Shown: positions 22,401 to 34,000, numbered from the stretch's first letter. The stretch: DNA of 64,000 nucleotides from Pteria penguin (GCA_035048485.1 CM068589.1:2854501-2918500), one strand, 5' to 3'. Made by a program: numbers and translations. The notes: a model not told the origin generated them from the sequence alone.

Positions 22401-25400
22401 AAGGGGTCATGTTCTGGTGAAGTCTGATTTCCAGCCAATCAGTTGATTGCCTGCAAATTCCTAGGAATTAAATTTACATCCTCAGCATGCGTGACCCACA
22501 AGGTAATTTTTGAACAGTGTTTGTTACATATTGCGTCACTATCACTTGCCTAGCCGAGTCATTGATTGGTTATGGGAAATAACAGTTTCGGTGACTGAAA
22601 CGTCATCAGAGTTCACCAGAACATGACCTTTTACGGGGTTTCGCCAGATCTTTATCCACAATGGGACAAATAGAGAAGCGGAATAAAGATATGGTTTTAA
22701 TCAGACTGATGTATTCAGAGCCTCTCTAGACATGAAGATCTTGTGTTTATAGAGTAGTAAGGAGTGTAAACATTTTCATTCGTAGAAAAGTGAGTTTCTT
22801 CTATACATTTTTGATTATTTATTTATTTTCATACATCACAGTTCCAAACATGTTTTCTATCAATAAATAATCAAAACCGGTTTGATTTGTTATGGCTAGT
22901 GACTTCTTATTCTATAGTGTTGACAACTGCTGACGAATTACTTTATTTCTACTTTTTCTAGATCTATTGAAATAATAAAAAAGAATGTTTATTCAATACT
23001 GTTTGATAAAAAAGATATAATAGAGAGAAATATTAGTAAACAAGATTGGTAAAAATGATTATTTTGTATCGGCTGATTGTGGTGAAGTAGCCCCAGGATA
23101 GCTTTCCACTACCAGTTCCTCAATGTCCTGTTGTGCCCATGATACCTTAAGAATAGAGTTCTCCGTCAACTACGGCATGTCAGATAATTATCCCTTAGTA
23201 GTTTGACGTAGCCATCATAGAGCAAAACTTCCGTGCAGTGCATAAAGCACACACAGTTACAGGATAAATAATTTAATCTGATCGTCACGTAAAAAAGAAA
23301 CGTGCAAACAAGTAAATTTCGTTTTACTTTCGGACTTTTCATTTCTATTTGAACTTTGGCACAAATTGATCGGTCCAAGTAGTGAAATTAGCAATTTATT
23401 TTATCTGTTATAAGTGAGTTTGTACTGACCTATTAAAAAGCAGTCGTCACTGACAATTAAAATGACATTTGATTATACGCAATGAAAAAGAAGGAAAGAG
23501 AGAACCCCCCCCCTCCAAAAAAAAAACCAGGGTCAAGTTTTACGTTAGTATGAACCCATTACCATATCCTTTACGTAGTTTTCATTATTAAATAGTAATA
23601 ACTGATTTTGATGGTGTATTATCCTTCACAGCAAGCTCCACCCATCAGAACAGTGGCTCCATTACCAGGGCAACAAGCTATGATGCATCAGACGATTCCC
23701 TTACAGCAAGCTACTCAAGCCAAGGTTAGTTTGTAGTGTCATCTTTAGTGAGATAGTCATGTAAATACTTAATAATATACATATTAATACTTAATAATAT
23801 TACAGAGTCAAAAGTTGTCGTATGTGGAATTCATAGTAATTGTAAGCTCATATTACATACATGTATTTTGATATAATATTCATTGGTTTAATGCACTGAA
23901 GGTGGTCAAGTAGTCATGTCCGTTGGAAGGTATGAGTTGGATTCTCAGTGGGCTCTTGGTCATGTTGATTGAATTTCTAATCAATAAATCTTTGAACATA
24001 AAGATGCAGTTCACATCAAAGATAGGTCTGGCACATTGAGCACTCGAGAAATCATGTTTGTTTGAATATTTCTGACATTCCCACCAAGACTCTTCTATCA
24101 TCTCTTTGTTATAAGTAAAGATACTAAGTCTAGTTTTTACAGTATTGATAACAAAATAAAAACACTTTGACTCTTGTAAAAATCTGATAGGAAATTGACA
24201 CAGCCAAGAATGATAACTCTGTATGAGAAATAATTTTCAAAATATGAGGAATGCTTACATATCTCTCTCTTTCTTGGCGATCAAATTTATATCATAATAA
24301 TTGATACATTTATGGTGAAACTTTTCATTTCATTTTGAATTTCATTTTTGGTCATATTCTGCCCTGTAAATTTCAGTGGGAAAATTCCCTTTTAAAATTG
24401 AATTTGGCTGGAATTTACAGATCATACCATTGGTCAAGTCATGTTATTTTTGGTAACAATTGTTTCAATAATAAATTGCCATGGCTATGTCACTCATGAA
24501 TTTATGTTTCACAAATTATGATGTAAATACAATAAATTTAAATCAGCATAGTTGCAAACTATACCAAAGTATCTCCATCCTCCATTGAAGATCGTTCATG
24601 TATGTTAACCTCTCGGGCCTATTGCACAAAGCAGGGAATCGGCGTTTCCAGAATATATGTAGGGTATATCTGGTACAAGAAAATTATTTGTTGAATACAC
24701 ATAGACCCAAAGCCATTGTGGCCTAGTGGATAGGGTGCTGGGCTCTTGACCGAAAGGTCCCAGGTTCAACTCCTGCCCTGGGCGTAACAGTGTATTTCAG
24801 TGTAAATAATTGTGGTGTGACGTAAAACAGTAACCAGTCAATTAATCACGTAGACCGAAACCAAGGATTTAAACCATTGTTTGGTGATTATTTAATGTAG
24901 CAGGGTATTCAAGCAGTAATCATTTCAAATCACTGTTATTGTGTATTGCTACATTGTGCATGGCGTATACCTAAGGATGTGACATGAACGGACATTTAGT
25001 TTAATTCTGATCAGAGGTACTGTCCATGAAATAACAAACACACACACACACACACACACGCTAGTATTTTATGGTAAAACAACTAAAATTGGAATCCACA
25101 AAAATCAAGCATTTTGTAGTAAATGGTTTCTGAATTTTCATAATTTGTGTAAGGAAGGTTAAAAACATAATATGTCCAAAAATTCTGTTATTCAAGCATA
25201 TGTAATTTTTGTATTTGTAGGGTAGCATAGTAACAGGATATTCAGCTCAACGCCAAGCCCCACCCCCTGCTAGTCAGTACCAGGCAAATGTCAATCAGGT
25301 AAGATAAGCCCCTCCCCCTACTAGTTAGTACTGGACAAATTTTAATCAGGTAAGAAAAGTATCTTCTCTTCTATTCAGTACCAGATAAATTTCAGCCAGG

Positions 25401-27078
25401 TACAATAATCCCCTCTCCTTGCTAGCCAGTTTCAGACAAATATCAATCAAGTAAGGTAAGCACCTTCTGCTAACCAGTTTCGGACAAATGTCAGGTAAGA
25501 TTAGACCATCCCCCAGCATGTCAATAACAGACAAATGTCAGGTAAGATTAGACTCTCCCCAGCATGTCAATAACAGACAAATGTCAGGTAAGATTAGACT
25601 CTCCCCAGCATGTCAATAACAGACAAATGTCAGGTAAGATTAGACCCTCCCCCAGCATGTCAATAACAGACAAATGTCAGGTAAGATTAGACCCTCCCCA
25701 GCATGTCAATAACAGACAAATGTCAGGTAAGATTAGACCCTCCCCCAGCATGTCAATAACAGACAAATGTCAGGTAAGATTAGACCCTCCCCCACCATGC
25801 CAATAACAGACAAATGTCAGGTAAGATTAGACCCTCCCCCACCATGCCAATAACAGACAAATGTCAGGTAAGATTAGACCCTCCCCCAGCATGTCAATAA
25901 CAGACAAATGTCCGTCAAATAAGAGAAATCCTTCCTCCCTGTGAGGCAGTATCAGACAGATGTCAGTCAGGGAAGGCAAGCCTCTCCCCCTGGTTATGAG
26001 CACTAGACAGTCAGTTAAACCCTATCCTGTGTCTCCTTGGTTTGTTAGTTGATTGTTGTTTTTTGTTGCTTTCAACAATTTTCATTCATATCATGACATA
26101 GAAGCAGGAGGTGACTTGCCTCATAAACATAGTGGCACATTCCACGTAGTGGCATTATCCACATAGTGGCTCAATTCACATTTTGGCACAATCCATATAG
26201 TTGCACATTCCACATATAAGCACAATCCACACACAGTGGCACAGTCCATATACAGGCGATACACATAGAGGCGCAATCCACATAATGGCACAATCCACAT
26301 AGTGGTACAATCCAAATAGTGGCACAGTCCAAATAGATACACAATCCACATAGTGGCAGTCCGTATAGTGTCATAATCCACATAATGGCACAATCTACAT
26401 TGTGACACAATCCACATAGAGCCAAAACCCACATAGTTGCAGAATCCACATAATGGCACAATCCACATAGAGCCAAAATCCACATAGTGGCAGAGTCCAC
26501 ATAATGGCCCAATCCAGTAATTGAACCTGGATTGTCTGCACCACAAGCCAAGTAAGTGCCACTGTATCAGGTCTGTAGGTCTGTCCAGTATCCCACCTTG
26601 GTGATGTATCAGGTCTGTAGGTCTGTCCAGTATCTCACCTTGGTGATGTATCAGGTCTGTAGGTCTGTCCAGTATCCCACCTTGGTGATGTATCAGGTCT
26701 GTAGGTCTGTCCAGTATCTCACCTTGGTGAAAGATGTCCACATATATTTGATTAATATCTTACAAAATGATTCAACAAACATAATTTTTGTCTTGGAGAG
26801 TGTATTTGAAAGGACAGTTTTTCTTTGTATAATTTTTGCAATAAGTTAGATATAATTAGTGGAATTTGGTGCTGTCATATATCATCCAATAATGTGATAC
26901 AGGTATCAGAATCATTTTTATCATGAAAAAAAGTTTAGTGGTAAAGAATAGGTAATGTTGTGAAAAATTAGACGTTTTCTGCTTTAAATGGTCAATAATT
27001 TTATTTATATTACAGTCTAACTATCCAGGTCAGCAGGGCGGTGGAGGAAGGCCGCCCATGTCAGGCAGATTCTACTAG
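11179..27078 (+). CDS. GPS2: G protein pathway suppressor 2 (GPS2), ten coding exons, about 380 aa
   Basis: Coding exons: 11179-11275, 11756-11859, 12444-12568, 13695-13794, 14948-15095, 20528-20758, 21521-21624, 23632-23724, 25221-25298, 27016-27078. All junctions are GT-AG and all phases join. The start MPGALIERPKMTKTMYQALK is the GPS2 N-terminal signature. A charged coiled coil follows (exons 1-3, ending LFSQLKKVLHQED), which in vertebrates binds SMRT/NCoR and TBL1. Then come an MKRARSPSPPPSS region, long Gln/Pro/Tyr-rich disorder, the conserved LQQQLEHANQKSGF box (exon 7) and the C-terminal GRFY. GPS2 is a nuclear subunit of the NCoR/SMRT-HDAC3 corepressor and restrains JNK and Ubc13 signalling. 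The human protein is 327 aa. Odd points: tandem arrays abut several splice sites, and exon 4 and exon 9 ends are amplified. Confidence 0.92.
11935..12443. repeat. 26-bp minisatellite ending at the exon 3 acceptor of GPS2
   Basis: Unit gacttattgaaagtgaattg-tgtttt, about 19 copies with some longer variants. The last copy runs directly into the 3' splice site (ttttgaacag) of exon 3, so the acceptor tract is made of repeat. Confidence 0.92.
12848..13656. mobile_element. Possible inverted-repeat element in GPS2 intron 3
   Basis: ggtcggaattgc at 12854 pairs with gcaattccgacc near 13645. The interior is distinct in base composition (more CpG) and has a tataaata motif. The right end lies about 40 bp before exon 4. 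No transposase is seen. Confidence 0.35.
13726..14735. repeat. Exon-derived minisatellite: GPS2 exon 4 end plus its splice donor, about 10 copies
   Basis: The 85-87 bp unit contains the exon 4 coding end (RPILYRPPQPMMP), its GTAAGT donor and 21 bp of intron (gtaagtatacactgtactcag). Nine units keep GTAAGT intact; a tenth is degenerate. The first two extra units are exactly 87 bp, so donors at 13794, 13881 and 13968 are all in phase. A SINE interrupts the array at 14003-14176. Confidence 0.93.
14003..14176 (+). mobile_element. tRNA-derived SINE (family 1)
   Basis: The tRNA-like head has an A box (tggtgtagtggttaagcg, about 14013) and a B box (gggttcgattcccgg, about 14055). The body ends gaaagcgacgtaaaacacc and the tail is (caac)n. 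It interrupts the exon 4 array, and the flanks share cccccatact, a probable target duplication. Confidence 0.88.
14879..14947 (+). repeat. Three perfect 23-bp copies of the GPS2 exon 5 acceptor
   Basis: atacatgattctgctatttt plus tag is repeated three times at 14879, 14902 and 14925. Each copy ends in a usable TTTTTAG acceptor, and the last adjoins exon 5 at 14948. Two upstream acceptors could lengthen the exon by 23 or 46 nt (frame-shifting). Confidence 0.95.
15096..16050. other. GPS2 intron 5, first part
   Basis: AT-rich unique-looking sequence. A perfect 16-bp palindrome with a CRE core (attgtgacgtcacaat) lies at 16019-16034. No gene seen. Confidence 0.4.
16054..17092. mobile_element. Inverted-repeat element with split left arm (GPS2 intron 5)
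   Basis: gtgcgtttccagtgac near 16064 is inverted at about 17065-17085 (gtcactggaaacacacat). The inner arm at about 16620-16705 (ccttttgatatctgtc ... accaacaaatgcaaattcg) is inverted at about 16965-17040. The left arm is split by about 530 bp carrying a TA microsatellite. No transposase is seen. Confidence 0.5.
16420..16490. repeat. (TA)n microsatellite
   Basis: About 30 TA units with one TG interruption. Confidence 0.97.
17165..18140. repeat. 41-bp minisatellite, first block
   Basis: The unit combines atctagagcctcactataaa and tgttataacaatgttattaac, about 23 copies, in GPS2 intron 5. The same array resumes at 18622-18970 and 19508-19775. Confidence 0.94.
18140..18621. mobile_element. Insertion 1 within the 41-bp array
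   Basis: About 480 bp of unrelated sequence breaks the array; it starts cctcgtcctcgtccc and ends in a T-rich stretch. It resembles the 3' end of a retrotransposed sequence, but I cannot name the family. Confidence 0.35.
18622..18972. repeat. 41-bp minisatellite, second block
   Basis: Same unit as 17165-18140, about 8 copies, more diverged. Confidence 0.9.
18973..19507. mobile_element. Insertion 2 within the 41-bp array, with inverted ends
   Basis: Ends are short inverted copies: gctgtataccctatgttc on the left and gaattgtagggtatacaact on the right. No transposase. A 70-residue open frame on the minus strand inside it is not recognisable. Confidence 0.45.
19508..19780. repeat. 41-bp minisatellite, third block
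   Basis: About 6-7 copies of the same unit; the array ends before 19790. Confidence 0.9.
19987..20249 (-). mobile_element. tRNA-derived SINE (family 2)
   Basis: On the minus strand: A box (tggcctagtgg, 20241-20231), B box (ggttcaagtct, 20199-20189), a conserved body (cctcactgcttcaggtgggtc) and a gattgatt-type tail. Flanked by an 11-bp direct repeat ttctttatctt (19976 and 20250), a good target duplication. Confidence 0.88.
20870..21335. repeat. Dispersed repeat with tandem sub-copies (GPS2 intron 6)
   Basis: Three sub-copies of a segment containing gcaactcntcctaaac, gtattttgatnaaacatg and tatgaagatatgcat. The same family recurs in the opposite orientation near 50190-50525. Confidence 0.55.
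21342..21512. repeat. 32-bp minisatellite abutting the GPS2 exon 7 acceptor
   Basis: Unit gttgtgtatggtggttcc plus agttgttcatgcct, about 5-6 copies. The last copy becomes the polypyrimidine tract of exon 7 (tttttattccag). Confidence 0.88.
21765..22108. repeat. 37-bp minisatellite in GPS2 intron 7
   Basis: Unit gggttttgatatttcacttg plus tgtgtgactatatcata, about 9 nearly identical copies. Confidence 0.95.
22337..22696. mobile_element. MITE with about 85-bp terminal inverted repeats
   Basis: The left end (aaccatatctttattccgct...) and the right end (...agcggaataaagatatggtt) are nearly perfect inverted copies, with only a few mismatches over about 85 bp. The 190-bp interior has no coding. No clear target duplication. 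Confidence 0.85.
24708..24848 (+). mobile_element. tRNA-derived SINE (family 3)
   Basis: A box tggcctagtgg (24719) and B box ggttcaactcc (24763), followed by a short body with gtgtgacgtaaaacagtaa. Near-matching flanks (cacatagacc / cacgtagacc) suggest a target duplication. The acceptor stem does not pair, so it is not a functional tRNA gene. Confidence 0.8.
25299..25920. repeat. Exon-donor-derived minisatellite after GPS2 exon 9
   Basis: The first copies (about 50 bp) visibly repeat the exon 9 end and donor (cagtaccaggcaaatgtcaa, then tcaggtaag). They grade into a homogeneous 45-47 bp array (catgtcaataacagacaaat, then gtcaggtaagattag) with about nine intact GTAAG donors. Confidence 0.92.
26044..26556 (-). 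mobile_element. Family 1 SINE with internal 17-18 bp tandem expansion
   Basis: The left part matches the SINE body (gttgctttcaacaattttca ... gaagcaggaggtgactt) and the right part matches the B-box region (caatccaggttcaatta on the minus strand). Between them, where normal copies have one catagtggcgcaac, there are about 22 copies of an aatccacatagtggcac-like unit (26120-26515). Confidence 0.8.
26560..26735. repeat. 42-bp minisatellite, 4 copies
   Basis: Unit gtatcaggtctgtaggtctg plus tccagtatcccaccttggtgat, alternating ccc/ctc variants. GPS2 intron 9. Confidence 0.93.
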
Positions 27079-28357
27079 GTCAGAGGTAAAGATCATTCCA
27101 CCCGAGACGGAGGTTTAACAATTTTTTTTAGGATATTGATGGAACTTCTGCAGTGTAAGAGTTCCATTGGAAAGGTTCCAGTGATGAAGCAGCCAGGTGT
27201 CATAAAAAGGAAGGAAAACAGGTCATTTCTTCCTAAAATAGAAGATGGAAATATTTCATTGGGAAAGGATTAGAAGTTCGACTGTTCCTCTTGGAGTGAA
27301 GATAGTTCGTTCAAAATGTGCAGGAAAATTTAGAAATCTTTTGGAAGATGCCACTTATAAGGGAGACAGGTTGGCATAGATTGTATTGTATTAGCAAGTT
27401 CTGCATGGTTAGGCAGGAAAGTGAAAGAGGTTTTTATTGTAGATCCATTGTATGTCGTGTTGATAATGTTGAAGACGACAATATGTGTTTGATTTGTTAT
27501 ATGTGCATTTAAATGTGGTAAACATGCGATTAAGACTAGTGCTAACTAATGGTGAGAGAAGTAGGGTCAAAATTGTGATATTTCTCCATCAGATTATTCT
27601 GTTCAGATTATAATCCATCAGATTTTGTCAGATCACGATTTGTTAATCATTTTATGTCAGATCATGCTTTAGAGATTACTCTTTACTGCGATTTTATGTC
27701 AGATTATGTATTACGACTTCCTTTAACATCATGTCATAGTTGACTGGAAGATTTCATGTCTGTAAATTTGTTATTATAGTTTGTAAGATAGTGCTGTACA
27801 AGATTCTTCAGAAGATTGTGCCATGTCATTCTTCTTGAGATTGGGATTCATCAAGTGTTATCCCTGTTATTGTTACATGTAATATGGAACCCCACTCTAC
27901 CCTTGTACTTCTATATCCAGGAAGTCCATCTACTGCTCAAGATGTTCCTTCCCTAAAGATTGAGGCATCAGATATTTACAATGTTGTTTATAGTATTTCG
28001 TTCCTTTATTGTAGACACTGAACTATTTTGCCAAGTAAACAGAATTTGTCAAGCTGTTTTATGCTAAATTGATGATATATCATGGGTTTAATTTACAGGA
28101 AAATTCACTCTTATGAAAGTGATATTATATTGATATCATGATTGACAGAAAGTCTTTTGTATTTACTCACTTTTGTCCCGATTTTGAAAACATTCACCTC
28201 CTTACTGTGCTTCTGTGTAACCTCCTTACTGTGCTTCTGTGTTCGCTGAATTGATACACATTTATCTCAACTCAATCTACATGGCTACAAGTATGTAAAG
28301 GGATTCTTGAGACATACTAATGTATGTAAAGGGATTCCTGAGACATACTAATGTAGT

Positions 28358-28363
28358 AATAAA
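28358..28363 (+). promoter_or_regulatory. Candidate GPS2 polyadenylation signal AATAAA
   Basis: AATAAA about 1.28 kb after the GPS2 stop. A second AATAAA is at 28690-28695. The 27079-28360 stretch has no open frame of note and reads as an AT-rich 3' UTR. Confidence 0.45.
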
Positions 28364-28796
28364 TGTTACCCTACTGTGACCATTGTTGTATTTCTCTACT
28401 TTATAAGCTCTCAAGTTTCTAAATGCATAAAATTGAATAGGATTTACCTCCCTTTTTCCACTGTCTTTCAGGTATAGGACTGATCATTTGTGCATGTCAG
28501 TCATATTATGTAAGGGACTTCTCCACATTAAAATTGCTCCTTGAATTTTTGCAGTTCTTAAGCAATTTTTTTAAATACTTAACATTGTGCAAAGTTTTTA
28601 AGAGTAGTGTGAATATAGACAACTTTCTAAAAAAAATTCATGAAAAATTGGTATGCATAAAAAGCAAAGCCTCCAAGATGGTGGATGTAAATAAAATTAA
28701 AATCTATGCATCTGAAAACTATCTGTAGTTCGTGAGTCTATTCAGTTGGATACTGAACTCCAAAGCATACATAATTTACATGTGGCATTCCTTCGT

Positions 28797-29690
28797 TGGT
28801 TTCTTGTTTTATGTCACACAGAGTCATTTGTCTTATATACTGTGACGGCATCTGGCCTGATGGATGTCTTATATGGTGACAGCATCTGGTCTATTGGATG
28901 TCTTATACAGTGACGGCATCTGGTCTGATGGATGTCTTATATGGTGAAGGCATCTGGCCTGATGGATGTCTTATATGGTGACGGCATCTGGTCTGATGGA
29001 TGTCTTATATGGTGAAGGCATCTGGCCTGATGGATGTCTTATATTGTGAAGTCATCTGGCCTGATGGATGTCTTATACGGTGACTGCATCTGGTCTGATG
29101 GATGTCTTATATGGTGACGGCATCTGGCCTGATGGATGTCTTATATGGTGAAGGCATCTGGCCTGATGGATGTCTTATACAGTGACGGCATCTGGTCTGA
29201 TGGATGTCTTATATGGTGACGGCATCTGGCCTGATGGATGTCTTATATGGTGACGGCATCTGGCCTGATGGATGTCTTATATGGTGAAGGCATCTGGCCT
29301 GATGGATGTCTTATACAGTGACGGCATCTGGTCTGATGGATGTCTTATATGGTGAAGGCATCTGGCCTGATGGATGTCTTATATGGTGATGGCATCTGGC
29401 CTGATGGATTGTATAGAAATTTAGACCTACGCCTCGAACCCCCTTAAAGCAGTTAGAAATCTTTTTAAGTGCCATGTCTGCCATGCAACGAACCAACCTG
29501 AAAGAGTGATTATCCAGTGTGACACAGGACCTTGGGTTTTGCTGCCTCGCCGGAGAGACAGGACCCTGAAGAAATGGAAGAGGACAGGACACTGAAGAGG
29601 ACAGGACGCTGACGAAGTGCCAGAAGAATTTGAACCTAAGACCTCTCGGCAATTAAGCAAGAAGATTAAGGACTCAGCTTAATGCTTTGT
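28797..29690 (-). mobile_element. Family 2 SINE with internal 34-bp tandem expansion, between the two convergent genes
   Basis: Ends match the family 2 SINE (a tgttttatgtcacac tail side, and 29420-29660 with the acctgaaagagtg core and B box ggttcaaattc on minus). The segment homologous to catcagcctgatg is expanded to about 18 copies of a 34-bp unit (gatggatgtcttatatggtg plus acggcatctggcct) at 28840-29410. Confidence 0.8.
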
Positions 29691-31051
29691 TTTGGAAATG
29701 AACTATAGAGAGTATACACATCAATTCTTTAACTACAATTAAGATCTACAGTACTGATATTCAGTTCTGAGTTTCCAATGATACAGATAAGGAAATCTCG
29801 TATAGTTAATAAGTAACACCAATTACTAACAATTTTAAGATTTATTAGAGTTCCATAAAGTCGATGTAGACACGGAGCGTTTATACAAGAAACACATTCA
29901 CTGTATATACTTAAACCTAGATAACATTCTCCCTGATAAGCATGATCATAAAAGATATATCACTGTGAGCCAACACGAAATAAATGTACAAGGAAACTTT
30001 AATAAAATCGGCATAACCAATAAAAATACTCTTTTGAAATGAAGAAAAGGACCAGCTACTTGGAAATGTTTGAGTGATCATGGTAAATGCATGTGCACTG
30101 AAAACAAATTCAAACAAAATAAGGCAGTTCTTTCTCCTTGTTTACATTACTCCATGGGAGGTAGTTCTCAATAAGAGGGGAAATATATCAGGGGGAAGTA
30201 ACTCTGGTCATTGTGTGATCTTTAATAATTATTTGTAAAGTTTATTTTTCATAAAAAAAAGGCATGGAAAATTTAATGAAGAGATGACAGAATAATAAAG
30301 ATATGTTTGCTACCCACAGACGGCAGGATGTAGAGAGCAAAATGGCTCACAGGAAATGCTATCAAATCTTACATTAATAAATAAAATATGTATAAAAGAG
30401 TTTATATAAATGTACATGTACACAATATCATTTAAAAAATTCACATAAACCAAGATGAACTAGATATAATGATATCAGTATGCACTGAAACCGAGATATA
30501 ATTTATACAGAGTATTCTCCAGAAAATGTTCTGTCACCACCAGAACGTTACTGCAACAGGGACAGGATGATGAGGAATTTACCAGACGATATGTTTTCAT
30601 AAATGTTACTGTCTAATTTAAAGAAGTGATCAAAACAACTGAGGGCTATATTATAAATACAGACAATTCTCATGAAGGCTATAAATACATGTATAGTTAT
30701 ACAAAAACAAAAACAACTGATAATAATAATTAATAAATTGCTTGCTCTTCAACCATACAAATACGAGTGGGGAGGAAAAGGAGGGGGGTGTGTGTGTGAA
30801 TAATCCATTGAAGCATACTCTGGATGATGACCTATGACCTATTCACTTCCATCATGAGTTGACACTGTTTAGATTAAATTCATACCTGCACGATGCATAG
30901 GTTAATTTGTGAATGTTTTATCAAGCACTTTGCTTTTCCTTCCCCATTATCACAGCCTGATATGCAAATTTTACAATAATATTCTGATTGTTTTAAATAC
31001 ATAGTCACTATCATCAAATGAACATTTTGAAAATACGTTTATAAATTGCTT
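29691..31051 (-). other. 3' flank / 3' UTR of the IQ-motif gene
   Basis: AT-rich; no open frame. The first minus-strand AATAAA after the stop is at 30246-30241, giving a 3' UTR of about 0.8 kb. Confidence 0.4.
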
Positions 31052-34000
31052 TCATTCCTTTGCTTCCTCGGTTTCTGTTGGTGCCTCTTCTTTTGGTGCT
31101 TCTGTACTGGTTTCGGTTTTATCTTTCAGATCTTTCCTAGTTTTATAACCTTTGAACCCGGCTTGAATCTTGGTTGCAGCTTTTTCTACTTCAGGATCTT
31201 GTAGATCTATATCTACTTCTTCCTTCGACTCAGTCTCTTTTGTTTCTGATGTGTTTGCTTGTTTTTCCTTCACATCCTTTCTAACTTTATAACCTTTGAA
31301 TCCTGCTTGAATTTTGGTTGCCGCCTTCTCCACCTCTGGGTCCTGTAGATCTATATCCACCTCTTCCCCTGATTTGGACTCATCGGTTTTTCCTCCCTCC
31401 TCTCCTGATTTGGATTCTTCGATTTGCTCCCTGACTTCTTTCCTTGTTTTGTAACCACGGAAACCGGCTTGGATTTTGAGTGCAGCTTGCTCAGTGTCTG
31501 GATCATCTAGGTTAATGTCCACTTCCTCTTCAGTTTCTGCTTTCTTGTCGCTTTCATCTTTTGATTCCTGCAGAAAAAAGTTTTGGAATGCTACCGACAC
31601 ATTGATTACTCCAATGACAATATTGATATATTATTTATCATTTCAATCTGAACTTAACTAAATCATTACATGTAGTACTATGTTTACTTCTTCTTAGTCT
31701 GTTGAAATTGATGTAAATGTCATTCATAATAATCTAACAATGTCAAATAAGCTCTTTCTACTCAGGTCTGTGAAATATCGATAATCATTTTCATATTTGT
31801 TTCAAAATTAAAAAAAAAAAACCCAAAAATACTTCAGTGAAATATCTTAATCTCCAAATGAACATTGATGCTGTGGTGTTACTTACTATAATTCTAATTT
31901 CTCATTAACATTTTTCAAACTCAGCTGAGAAAATTGCAAAATTAGGTGCTCAATATATATTTGTGCTTGTATATATATAAAAGACATTTTAATAAGATCA
32001 GTTATCTGCCCATGTATATTAAGGTAGTCTGTGAAAGTGGAAAATGACTGGTATAAAAATCCTGCAATTCTTAAAATTCATTTTACTCTTCTTACTTGTA
32101 TGGTCAGTTGACCATGGTAGGATATGGTCAGTTAAGTAGCAATCAGTACCTTAACATACGTCACTGTGATATGTAGAAAGTGAGAGAGTTCTTACCAAGG
32201 GCAGATAACTCACTTTGTTAAGGCCTATATTCCTATGACTGGTTTATATCAAGTGCCTATTTCTTTCCATGGACGAATAAACATACCATTTATGCACAAA
32301 ATATACACATTTTTGTACAAATCTAAACTAAACTAAAATCATCTAGAACATCAATATACTTCTTCAAACAGAAAACATCTACTGGCAAGAATGAAAAATG
32401 AAACAGAATTCTATTCATTCAGAATAGTGTGATTAAACTGCAAAATCAGCAAATGTTAGTAAAAGCTCTGAAAATATTAAACACATATAGTCTCTGGAAA
32501 GTGGTTAGAAAATATATAAATGTACATTTTTCTATGGTAGCCAGATCAGCCCTGAGTTTTGGTGCTGGTCCTGAAATTTTTACTGTTATTTTGTACAAAC
32601 CATGGAAAAATTAAATTTCCTTTTTTGAACATCTTTATTGAATAAAAAAATGAAATAAGAGAGATTTCTGATAAACTGTCCTCTCTGATCTTGCTAGATA
32701 CTCTATATAATATGTACATACATATATTTTTGGCCTTACATAAAAGCAGAACTGAAAATTAAAAATGGTTGTCGTGACAACTGATGACAAAAACTATACA
32801 GGTTGTTGATGAAAGAAATTTAACTATGCCTGTACAAAACTTATTTACATGTGCAATAAACAAATCCATGTGTGCTACATTTGCTAAAAGTAATACATAT
32901 ACTGTATATGTGATCTTAAATTGAAAGCAAATATCCTATAGAATTTTCCATGCTAATATTTGGGTTCTATTCTTGGTATGTCTAAGGTCTATCTTCATCT
33001 ATCTTCTTATATAAGGGACTAAAAGATGACAAAACAAAGACTGTAGAAAACAATGGAGGAAAATACATGCTGCCAGAAATGACATGCTGGCTGAAGGACT
33101 TTCATGGGTCAAACCTTATTTTTTCTTGTTTGAAAGCCTTTAAAGCTAGCCTGAATTTTGATAGCTGCTTTCTCAACCTCTGGGTCAGTCAGGTCAATGT
33201 CTATTTCTTCTTCTTGATGGTCTTGTGATGAAGTTATCTCCTCTTGTTTGGCTTCCTGATCACCAGAGGTTTCAGATTTATTCTGTTTCAAGCAATGAGT
33301 ATAAACATTTAGAGACTTTTTTCACTTTTGATCTGTTATTCTGTTTTACTACCTTGAATTGAAAGCCAGAAGACTCTCCAAGGGTTCTATCTGAGTTAAA
33401 TTATAAGTTTCCACTTTTGTGCCTCATGCAAACAATCTATACAGTAGCCATTTTTCTATTTTCAATCTAAAAACAAATATTTAACCAGGAATATTTATCA
33501 AAGCCTGAAATTCATAAAAATATCAAAAGTGCTTGATTCCTTTCTTTATCTTCTAGTGCGAAGCCACAGAGATCATGGAGAAGTGTAGTCAGGATTTGAC
33601 AGAAATGCAATTGAATTAGTCCTCTGAAATTGGGTCAAACTTGAAGACATTTGTTGAAGTTTTCACAAGACATTGTAAAGTTACATTTAATATACTGAAA
33701 TTCCTTAACTGCATAATCTTTTCCTTGATACTCGGTGCATATGATCAGAACTGTAGCTATAAAGCTTTTGATTTATAACTTAAAGGGTCCACGAGAGATA
33801 ACTCTGGAGTGTAGCACAACCTTAAGACCTTGTATACCCTCAGCTTCCATATCACAATACAACTGAAAAATTGTTGACAGTGAAGTTATACTGTAACAAC
33901 TACAGCAATGCCAAGAAAACTAATACATAAGCATGACAGACAGACAGATGACAGACAAAGTGACATCTGAGAGTCGCTATCCTTGTCAGGTATAATACAT

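Noticed and set aside
24708..24790. Functional tRNA gene
   Set aside because: A and B boxes are present, but the acceptor stem does not pair and SINE body sequence follows.
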